Shown here one piece after another: positions 6,042 through 9,948 of a stretch of DNA of 9,948 bases (the stretch's first letter is position 1; every line of letters begins with the position of its first letter). The position numbers and the translations under genes are program-made. Under the pieces are notes generated by a model that searched no databases, had not been told where the DNA came from, and saw only the letters and a list, made by a program, of their open reading frames with translations. Origin of the DNA: Peptococcaceae bacterium UBA3933 (lineage in GTDB: Bacteria > Bacillota > Peptococcia > Peptococcales > BICA1-8); assembly GCA_002385805.1 (NCBI GenBank), contig DGEF01000021.1:1-9948 (forward strand), in the 5' to 3' direction.

Positions 6042-6185
6042 ATGGCTAAACTAACCGTCAAAGAAATCCATGAAAGACTAATGCTCTACAAACTAGTCCG
6101 TCAAGTAGTAGAAAAACAAAAAAGAGAAGAAACCAACCAACCCTGGCTGTGCAACTGTCAAGGTGACAGTGGGCGAGATTACTAG
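6042..6185 (+). CDS. Small unknown protein, 47 aa, possibly truncated by a repeat
   Basis: Not a recognised family. An ATG (6042) stands 8 nt after a strong AGGAGG (6028-6033), and the frame runs 47 codons to TAG at 6183-6185. The protein begins MAKLTVKEIHERLMLYK. It continues as a charged amphipathic helix (residues 1-33 or so), then NQPWLCNCQGDSGRDY with two cysteines two apart. The last residues are encoded by a TGGGCGAG-type dispersed repeat (from 6170), which also supplies the stop. The original frame may therefore have been longer and cut short by repeat insertion. It lies 58 nt after comFC, in the same direction and probably in its transcript. The SD and codon pattern argue for translation, but the short length leaves real doubt. 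Confidence 0.55.
   Translation: MAKLTVKEIHERLMLYKLVRQVVEKQKREETNQPWLCNCQGDSGRDY
6154..6170 (+). repeat. Short hairpin ACTGTCA-AGG-TGACAGT
   Basis: Two perfect 7-bp arms are separated by 3 nt. It lies at the boundary between the unique part of the small ORF and the repeat mosaic, overlapping its last codons. It could mark an insertion junction or act as a weak hairpin. There is no T-tract, so it is not a terminator. Confidence 0.5.
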
Positions 6186-6283
6186 TGAGCGAGTGAGCGA
6201 GCCTGTCATCGCGAGCCCCCAAGGGGCGTGGCGATCCCCGTGGTTTAATTAAATATTTCTCGCCCACTAATAGACTCGCCCAC
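6169..6283 (+). repeat. Composite block bounded by inverted GTGGGCGAG / CTCGCCCAC octamer repeats
   Basis: GTGGGCGAG at 6169-6177 is inverted at 6259-6267 and again at 6275-6283 (CTCGCCCAC). Two direct TGAGCGAG octamers follow the left copy at 6186-6193 and 6194-6201. The block encloses the GTCATCGCG element (6205-6239). The inverted boundaries are compatible with a small mobile or foldback unit, but no target duplication was found. Confidence 0.6.
6205..6239 (+). repeat. GTCAT(C/T)GCGA...GC(A/G)ATCCC dispersed repeat, copy 2
   Basis: It begins GTCATCGCGAG and ends GGCGATCCCC. ATCGC (6208-6212) pairs with GCGAT (6231-6235), and CCCC with GGGG inside, giving a strong GC-rich hairpin. The inner part differs from copies 1 and 3 (CCCCCAAGGGGCGTG instead of AAGGAGCGC), so at least two subtypes of the family are present. 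Confidence 0.75.
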
Positions 6284-6342
6284 TTGAATAATTCGCCTAT
6301 CAGCGAAGATTAAGGTCTCAACCTTAACCTTAACCTCAATCA

Positions 6343-6376
6343 TACGACCGGAGGGATTTATCGACCGAAGGTCGTA
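6343..6376 (+). repeat. TACGACC / GGTCGTA foldback
   Basis: Seven-base arms at 6343-6349 and 6370-6376 flank a smaller hairpin CGACC-GAA-GGTCG (6362-6374) that shares the right arm. The alternative pairings are mutually exclusive. This element has no second copy in the window. Confidence 0.5.
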
Positions 6377-6403
6377 ATACTAGCCACTATTAAAGTTTAC
6401 TAG

Positions 6404-6419
6404 TGGGCGAGTGAGCGAG
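6404..6419 (+). repeat. Tandem octamers TGGGCGAG-TGAGCGAG
   Basis: Two directly adjacent copies of the TG(A/G)GCGAG unit are present. The same order (G form, then A form) occurs at 9240-9255. Confidence 0.7.
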
Positions 6420-6423
6420 ATTC

Positions 6424-6454
6424 TAGTGACTAGTCACAAGTCACTAGTCACTAA
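6424..6454 (+). repeat. 11-bp hairpin TAGTGACTAGT / ACTAGTCACTA before yvyF
   Basis: The perfect arms (6424-6434 and 6443-6453) enclose an 8-nt loop. The right half is the 17-bp repeat that is also at 5125-5141. It ends 6 nt before the yvyF SD (GGAGGAGGT, 6460-6468). There is no T-run, so termination is unlikely. Confidence 0.65.
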
Positions 6455-6474
6455 TTTACGGAGGAGGTATTATA

Positions 6475-6891
6475 ATGGAGTTGCGGAATTGTCCTGAGTG
6501 TGGACGGGTGTTTACTTTTATCAAAGTAAATTTATGTCCAGCTTGTCGGGAGCAGGATGAAAAGGATTTTGAAAAAGTAAAGAAACATCTCTATGATCAT
6601 CCTCAAATCGGTGTAGTAGAATTAGCTGAACAAACAGAGGTAGATGAAAGTAAAATAGTTCGCTGGATACGAGAGGGCAGAATTGTAGGGAAAAATTATA
6701 CAGGCTTGCAGGTTCCCTGTGAAAGGTGTGGACGTCCTATCTATGAGGGAAGGTTCTGTAACGAATGTGTCCATGAATTAACCCGGGGCTTTACCGCAAG
6801 TATTAGAAAGGAGCAAGGGGAGCAGAAATCAAAAATTACCTTTGATAATAAAGCCAAGTTCCATACCAAAAAACAACTTGGATTAAACTAA
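6475..6891 (+). CDS. yvyF: YvyF/TIGR03826-type flagellar operon zinc protein
   Basis: A small cytoplasmic protein encoded in flagellar operons just ahead of flgM in many Firmicutes; its biochemical role is not well defined in the family. The 138 residues contain two zinc knuckles, Cys6/Cys9 with Cys21/Cys24 and Cys82/Cys85 with Cys95/Cys98. Between them is a helix-turn-helix-like segment (about 45-70, VVELAEQTEVDESKIVRWI) resembling MerR-type DNA-recognition helices. This arrangement suggests a regulator. The ATG at 6475 is 6 nt after a strong SD. A terminator directly follows the stop, and flgM restarts from its own promoter. The repeat mosaic upstream separates it from comFC by nearly 500 bp, longer than usual for this pair. 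Confidence 0.88.
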   Translation: MELRNCPECGRVFTFIKVNLCPACREQDEKDFEKVKKHLYDHPQIGVVELAEQTEVDESKIVRWIREGRIVGKNYTGLQVPCERCGRPIYEGRFCNECVHELTRGFTASIRKEQGEQKSKITFDNKAKFHTKKQLGLN

Positions 6892-6915
6892 AAATTTTCA
6901 ACACCTAACCGATAT
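6889..6915 (+). promoter_or_regulatory. Flagellar sigma factor (sigma-D/sigma-28) promoter for flgM
   Basis: TAAA (6889-6892), a 15-bp spacer, then ACCGATAT (6908-6915) fits the sigma-D consensus TAAA-N15-GCCGATAT at all but one base. The start should be near 6922. It overlaps the last codon of yvyF and the left arm and loop of the following terminator. Confidence 0.8.
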
Positions 6916-6934
6916 ATATGTTAGGTGTTTTTTT
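6900..6934 (+). terminator. Rho-independent terminator of yvyF, overlapping the sigma-D promoter
   Basis: AACACCTAAC (6900-6909) and GTTAGGTGTT (6920-6929) are perfect 10-bp arms, followed by five further T residues (6930-6934). The loop is CGATATATAT. Transcripts begun at the embedded sigma-D promoter start inside the right arm and cannot form this hairpin. Confidence 0.85.
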
Positions 6935-6953
6935 ATTAAGGAAGGTGTTTTTA

Positions 6954-7238
6954 ATGAAGATTTTTAATATTCCCGGAGTCTTACAGACCTATAACCAAAA
7001 ACAAGTTAAAAGAAAACAAGGCGTAGCCGGTGTGCAAAGTAAAATGGACCAGATGCAGGTTTCTACTGAAGCTCAGTTAATGAGCAAAGTTTTCCAAGCA
7101 GCTAAAAATGCCCCGGAAATCCGCGAAGATAAAGTTAAACATTTTAAAAATCTCATAAACCAGGGCACATATGATGTCTCTGCGGAAGCCGTGGCGGAAA
7201 AAATGCTAAAAGGAATTAATTTTGATGACAAAATATAA
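6954..7238 (+). CDS. flgM: Anti-sigma factor FlgM
   Basis: FlgM binds and holds the flagellar sigma factor (sigma-D/FliA) inactive until the hook-basal body is finished, so that filament genes are expressed on time. The 94-residue product matches the family size. It has a polar N-terminus and a conserved C-terminal half (about 40-90) with REDKVKHFKNLINQGTYDV followed by AEKML, the sigma-binding helices. The ATG at 6954 has AAGGAAGGTG (6938-6947) upstream. An earlier in-frame ATG (6918) lies inside the terminator hairpin and would add a 12-residue hydrophobic extension, so it was rejected. The gene is driven by the sigma-D promoter at 6889-6915, which makes the inhibitor dependent on its own target. 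flgN follows after 23 nt. Confidence 0.93.
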   Translation: MKIFNIPGVLQTYNQKQVKRKQGVAGVQSKMDQMQVSTEAQLMSKVFQAAKNAPEIREDKVKHFKNLINQGTYDVSAEAVAEKMLKGINFDDKI

Positions 7239-7261
7239 CTTTTTCAGGTGGTGAAGGCCCC

Positions 7262-7744
7262 ATGCAAGTCTTAGTGGACATTTTAAAAGAACAGTTAGAG
7301 GGATATTCGGATTTATTAGAGTTGGCTAAAAATAAACAAGGGGCATTACTGGCTAACGATATAAAAAAATTAGAAGAAATAAATAAAAAGGAAGAAGGAA
7401 AAATCTGGGAATTAACTAAACTTGAAAATAAACGACTGATGATTATCGCTACTTTAAAAGAAACTTTCGGGGAAAACTTGGAAACTCTAACATTAAAAGA
7501 AATTGCCCAGAAAGCTCCTGAGCCTTATCAAGAGGAGTTTGAAAAGATTTTTGTCCGGTTAAATGAAAAAATCGAACAATTATCTAAAATCAACGATCAA
7601 AACTCAGAACTGATTAAACAGTCTCTGGAAATAATAAATTTCACACTTCAAGCAATTGTCAGGTCGGAAAGTGAAGTTACTTACGGAGAACAAGACCGTA
7701 AGACCGGCCAACAAGCCAGCCGAATCTTAGATACTAAAGTTTAA
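7262..7744 (+). CDS. flgN: Flagellar export chaperone FlgN
   Basis: FlgN is a cytoplasmic chaperone that holds the hook-filament junction proteins FlgK and FlgL before export. The 160-residue protein is almost wholly alpha-helical and rich in Lys and Glu, with long amphipathic heptads (about 1-65 and 85-135), as expected for the FlgN helical bundle. The call rests on this pattern, the length and the position between flgM and flgK. The start at 7262 has AGGTGGTG 8 nt upstream. It ends 19 nt before flgK, so its two clients are encoded directly downstream. Confidence 0.88.
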   Translation: MQVLVDILKEQLEGYSDLLELAKNKQGALLANDIKKLEEINKKEEGKIWELTKLENKRLMIIATLKETFGENLETLTLKEIAQKAPEPYQEEFEKIFVRLNEKIEQLSKINDQNSELIKQSLEIINFTLQAIVRSESEVTYGEQDRKTGQQASRILDTKV

Positions 7745-7763
7745 TTAGTAAAGGGTGGGAAAA

Positions 7764-9203
7764 ATGCGTTCTACATTTTTTGGTTTAAATATTGGTGCAA
7801 AAGGCCTAGCCGCTCAACAGAGAGCTTTGGATATAACCGGTCATAATATTGCCAACGCCAACACAAAAGGCTATACCCGGCAAGAAGCAGTGATGCAGAG
7901 CTCAACACCAATCAAGACCAATCAAGGCTTTGTGGGGACAGGTGTAGAAATAACTGATATCCGCCGCATACGGGATAATTATCTGGATTTACAGGTGCGT
8001 TCCGAAAGTAAAACCCTGGGCTATTGGGAATTTAAAAGTGATATTTTCCAAAAAATTGAAGTAATTTTAAATGAACCTTCTGATGCCGGGCTGCGGACTA
8101 CTATGGATAAATTTTGGAGTGCCTGGGAAGACTTAAGCCGCAAACCGGAAAGTTCAGCGGTGAGAACAACGGTAATCCAAACAGGACAAGGGGTAGTAGA
8201 CACCTTTAACCACATGGATCAACAATTCAGGGACTTACGGGATGATATTGATGAATCCGTAAATGTTACTATAAGGGAATTAAATTCCCTGGCCAAACAA
8301 ATCAGAGACCTGAACTACCAGATAGTTAAAGGGGAAGCAGGAGGCCACAAGGCCAATGACTTAAGGGATAAAAGGGATCTTTTAATAGACGAAATGGCTA
8401 AGTTAGTAGATATTGACGTAATCGAAGACCAATGGGGAGCGGTTACGGTCAGTATCGGAGGCAGGGCCATTGTTTCCGGCAATGTACTTAACCAACTGGA
8501 AGGCCGGATTAATACAGAAAACAATAACTTGACCGATGTGGTTTGGGCAGACGGTACAGCGGTAAAGATACGCAGCGGCAAGTTGCAGGCCATGCTGGAA
8601 ACCAGAGACCAATTGGTAGTAGATTTTATGAAAAAATTAGATTTAATGGCCTATGAATTTGCCACAGCAGTTAATGAGGTACATAAACAAGGCTATCATA
8701 TTTCGGAAAATCCCCCTGCCGGATATGGAAGTACTGGTGCTGACTTCTTTGTGGTTACAGATATAACCAGTGATTTTTCCGCGGCAAATATAGCCATAAA
8801 CCTAGACATTATCAATGATGTAAATTTAATCGCCGCTGCCACCACAGACCCTGATGGTAATATTGAGAATATTTTAGGTGACGGCAGTAACGCTTTAAAA
8901 ATAGCCCAGTTAAAATATGATAATAGTCTGATTAACGGTACAACCTTAGATGATTATTATCGTTCTGAAACAGCCAAGCTGGGTGTTGCCAGCCAGGAGG
9001 CCCAGCGGATGGTAGAAAACCAGGGACTGATGGTAGCCCAGTTAGAATCTAAAAGGGAAATGGTCATGGGCGTTTCTTTAGATGAAGAAATGACTAATAT
9101 GGTCAGATTTCAACATGCTTACAGCTCTGCAGCCCGCTACATCACCGCCGTCGACCAAATGCTGGATATCTTAGTCAACCGCTTAGGACTATTTGGCAGA
9201 TAA
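7764..9203 (+). CDS. flgK: Flagellar hook-associated protein 1, FlgK
   Basis: FlgK forms the first junction ring between hook and filament outside the cell, exported through the flagellar type III apparatus without a cleaved signal. The 479 residues begin MRSTFFGLNIGAKGLAAQQ, with the rod/hook signature NIANANTKGYTRQ (about 28-40). They end with LDEEMTNMVRFQHAYSSAARY and the helical tail AVDQMLDILVNRLG, the paired N- and C-terminal coiled-coil regions of the family. The central region (about 90-410) is the variable part. The length is slightly below Bacillus FlgK (about 507). The ATG at 7764 is chosen over the in-frame GTG at 7755, which lies within the SD AAAGGGTGG (7750-7758). flgL would normally follow closely, but here a repeat mosaic of almost 500 bp intervenes. 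Confidence 0.95.
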   Translation: MRSTFFGLNIGAKGLAAQQRALDITGHNIANANTKGYTRQEAVMQSSTPIKTNQGFVGTGVEITDIRRIRDNYLDLQVRSESKTLGYWEFKSDIFQKIEVILNEPSDAGLRTTMDKFWSAWEDLSRKPESSAVRTTVIQTGQGVVDTFNHMDQQFRDLRDDIDESVNVTIRELNSLAKQIRDLNYQIVKGEAGGHKANDLRDKRDLLIDEMAKLVDIDVIEDQWGAVTVSIGGRAIVSGNVLNQLEGRINTENNNLTDVVWADGTAVKIRSGKLQAMLETRDQLVVDFMKKLDLMAYEFATAVNEVHKQGYHISENPPAGYGSTGADFFVVTDITSDFSAANIAINLDIINDVNLIAAATTDPDGNIENILGDGSNALKIAQLKYDNSLINGTTLDDYYRSETAKLGVASQEAQRMVENQGLMVAQLESKREMVMGVSLDEEMTNMVRFQHAYSSAARYITAVDQMLDILVNRLGLFGR

Positions 9204-9230
9204 TAGCTTTGGGGTTGAAATTTCAGGTCA

Positions 9231-9255
9231 GTGAGCGAGTGGGCGAGTGAGCGAG
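9231..9255 (+). repeat. Three tandem octamers TGAGCGAG-TGGGCGAG-TGAGCGAG
   Basis: Three head-to-tail copies (9232-9239, 9240-9247, 9248-9255) follow a G at 9231. It is the same unit as at 6170-6201 and 6404-6419. The unit is too short and spacer-free to be CRISPR. Confidence 0.75.
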
Positions 9256-9285
9256 ACATTCTGGAATCGTAATAACATACTCCTT

Positions 9286-9322
9286 GTCATCGCGAAGGAG
9301 CGCAGCGCCTGAAGCGATCCCC
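9286..9322 (+). repeat. GTCAT(C/T)GCGA...GC(A/G)ATCCC dispersed repeat, copy 3
   Basis: It begins GTCATCGCGAAGGAGCGCAG and ends GAAGCGATCCCC. It is closest to copy 1 (4997-5034), with compensating C/G instead of T/A in the paired ends (ATCGC/GCGAT here, ATTGC/GCAAT there). That covariation supports selection for, or descent of, a folded form. Confidence 0.78.
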
Positions 9323-9364
9323 TTCTACAATGCAGGTAACTGCTTCGCCCTAACGGGATTGAAA

Positions 9365-9381
9365 TGACATGTTCCATGTCA
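9365..9381 (+). repeat. Hairpin TGACATG-TTC-CATGTCA
   Basis: The arms are perfect 7-bp with a 3-nt loop, within the repeat mosaic. There is no T-tail. The function is unknown. Confidence 0.5.
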
Positions 9382-9429
9382 ATTAAGTGCCGGGTCGCAA
9401 TTTTTACGCTTTAGCGCGTACTACAATAA

Positions 9430-9636
9430 ATGAAAATTTTACTTGAGCGGCTATACGGAGAATCGGCTAAATAATCTTAGCGAAACCGAAGTAATAAAAG
9501 CTGGCTGGCTGATAGGACGTCAGCCAGAGTGCGAATTGGGCCAGGGACGGCCCATTGAGCACGGTCAGCTTTTATCAGAGGTAAGCTTAGATTATTCCGA
9601 TTCGGAGTCTGGCTTAGCGAAAGTAAATATTTTCAT
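9430..9636 (+). ncRNA. Candidate structured RNA or foldback element, about 207 nt, family unknown
   Basis: Nested pairing can be drawn for most of the length. The terminal stem 9430-9444 with 9621-9636 has 15 bp and one bulged T (9628). A tandem GA/GA step (9445-9446 with 9619-9620) and two GC pairs follow. Next come GAATCGG (9460-9466) with CCGATTC (9597-9603), AATAATCT (9470-9477) with AGATTATT (9589-9596) extended by AGC/GCT, and ATAAAAGCTG (9494-9503) with CAGCTTTTAT (9566-9575). The last stem closes a junction carrying two hairpins: CTGGCTGA/TCAGCCAG (9505-9512, 9520-9527) and TGGGCC/GGCCCA (9537-9542, 9549-9554) capped below by GTGC/GCAC. Its left end recurs inverted at 4929-4956, which fits a dispersed element. 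A frame overlapping it (9443-9667) lacks an SD and is not believed coding. Possibilities are a HEARO/OMEGA-type RNA, an intron remnant, a flgL leader RNA, or a MITE. The strand is the one with the better G-U-independent fold and the flgL direction. Confidence 0.6.
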
Positions 9637-9651
9637 AGCAATGACGTGCGT

Positions 9652-9668
9652 ACTAGTCGCTCACTAGT
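9652..9668 (+). repeat. ACTAGT-N5-ACTAGT palindrome
   Basis: ACTAGT at 9652-9657 and 9663-9668 enclose CGCTC, part of an inverted TGAGCG unit. It relates to the ACTAGT-containing hairpins at 5125-5141 and 6424-6454 and closes the third mosaic. Confidence 0.55.
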
Positions 9669-9700
9669 AAACTGTCCTTAAAGGAGGATTAAGAGTTAAA

Positions 9701-9948
9701 ATGAGAATTACCCAAGGTGTATTAATAAATAATATGTTACGGAATTATAACAAAAACATGGCCAAAATGGACAAGCTGAATACGCAGCTAGCAGCAGGTA
9801 CCCGCATCAACACTCCTTCCGATGACCCGGCAGGATTGGTAACCTCTTTGCGTTTGCGGACCAAACTCCATCAAAATGAACAATATAAGAAAAACGTCAG
9901 TGATGCTCTCTCCTGGATGGAAATAGCCGACAGTGCTTTAAATAACTA
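9701..9948 (+). CDS. flgL: Flagellar hook-associated protein 3, FlgL, 3' end outside the window
   Basis: FlgL is the second hook-filament junction protein, exported like FlgK and chaperoned by FlgN. The frame runs from the ATG at 9701 to the window edge, giving 82 residues of a protein usually near 300. The start MRITQGVLINNMLRNYNKN and the segment LAAGTRINTPSDDPAGLV are the flagellin/FlgL N-terminal D0-D1 helix signature (…SDDPAG…). The SD AAGGAGGA (9681-9688) lies 12 nt before the ATG, a longer gap than for its neighbours. It also sits in a small palindrome, TCCTTAAAGGA (9675-9685). The gene is absent from the supplied list of long frames because it is cut by the window. Promoter-like elements were not recognised; it is probably read from the flgM promoter through the 500-bp gap. 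Confidence 0.93.
   Translation, partial: MRITQGVLINNMLRNYNKNMAKMDKLNTQLAAGTRINTPSDDPAGLVTSLRLRTKLHQNEQYKKNVSDALSWMEIADSALNN

Larger units (their letters stand above)
6240..6474. other. Rest of the repeat mosaic between the small ORF and yvyF
   Basis: No gene was found. Contents are the paired CTCGCCCAC copies, a TTCGC/GCGAA hairpin (6292-6307), the CTCAACCTTAACCTT tract (6317-6331, continuing as TAACCTC), a TACGACC/GGTCGTA foldback (6343-6376), TGGGCGAG-TGAGCGAG (6404-6419) and the TAGTGACTAGT hairpin (6424-6453). Bases 6455-6474 are the yvyF leader with its SD. Confidence 0.65.
9204..9429. other. Repeat mosaic between flgK and the structured element
   Basis: No gene was found. It contains the TG(A/G)GCGAG octamers (9232-9255), a GTCATCGCG element (9286-9322), a TGACATG/CATGTCA hairpin (9365-9381) and an imperfect TACGC-TTTA-GCGcGTA foldback (9406-9420). 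No terminator follows flgK, so transcription into flgL remains possible. Confidence 0.6.

Noticed and set aside
6058..6267. Minus-strand frame opposite the small ORF
   Set aside because: It is made largely of repeat sequence, has no SD, and lies antisense to a frame with a strong ribosome binding site.
6918..6953. Upstream ATG extending FlgM by 12 residues
   Set aside because: It lies in the terminator hairpin upstream of or at the sigma-D start, has no SD, and would add a hydrophobic tail untypical of FlgM.
9231..9255. CRISPR-like array from the TGAGCGAG units
   Set aside because: The units are 8 bp with no spacers, and no cas genes are present.
9443..9667. 74-residue open frame starting with TTG
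   Set aside because: No SD precedes it, the start is rare, and it runs across the paired arms of the structured element and into an ACTAGT repeat. The open frame is better explained as a by-product of the folded sequence.

Overview
The window looks like a chromosomal segment of a low-GC, endospore-lineage Gram-positive, most likely a flagellated clostridium of the Peptococcaceae type. The evidence is a CodY regulator, an FlgM anti-sigma factor, a YvyF-type zinc protein, a ComFC next to late flagellar genes, and strong AGGAGG-type ribosome binding sites. All convincing genes lie on the + strand. No rRNA, tRNA or CRISPR array is visible.

Region 1 (1-4913) concerns tRNA modification and amino-acid control. 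It holds the 3' part of dusB, then codY with a perfect 11-bp inverted repeat around its ribosome binding site, then a terminator. Next come an L-cysteine desulfidase gene (cyuA/cdsB family) behind a textbook sigma-54 promoter (GG-N10-GC spacing), and a sigma-54 enhancer-binding activator with a cysteine-rich sensory N-terminus. The last two form a plausible regulon: activator, upstream palindrome, sigma-54 promoter, cysteine-degrading enzyme. The desulfidase SD has a perfect anti-SD partner upstream of the expected sigma-54 start, so only transcripts read through from upstream could mask it.

Region 2 (5282-9948) is the competence/late flagellar cluster in the Bacillus-like order comFC - (small ORF) - yvyF - flgM - flgN - flgK - flgL. 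A sigma-D/sigma-28 promoter for flgM sits inside the hairpin of the yvyF terminator, so transcripts made by the flagellar sigma factor would lack the 5' arm of the terminator.

Three gaps (4914-5272, 5984-6474, 9204-9700) hold mosaics of short repeats that recur between the gaps: GTCAT(C/T)GCGA...GC(A/G)ATCCC elements, TG(A/G)GCGAG octamers, CTCAACCTTAACC tracts, and TAGTGACTAGT palindromes. The third mosaic carries the most striking object here, a roughly 207-nt sequence (9430-9636). It folds on paper into a long closed structure: a 15-bp terminal stem with a tandem GA step, further stems, and a three-way junction with two hairpins. One end of it recurs, inverted, at 4929-4956, which suggests a mobile or dispersed structured-RNA element sitting just upstream of flgL. 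Its family could not be established from sequence reading alone.
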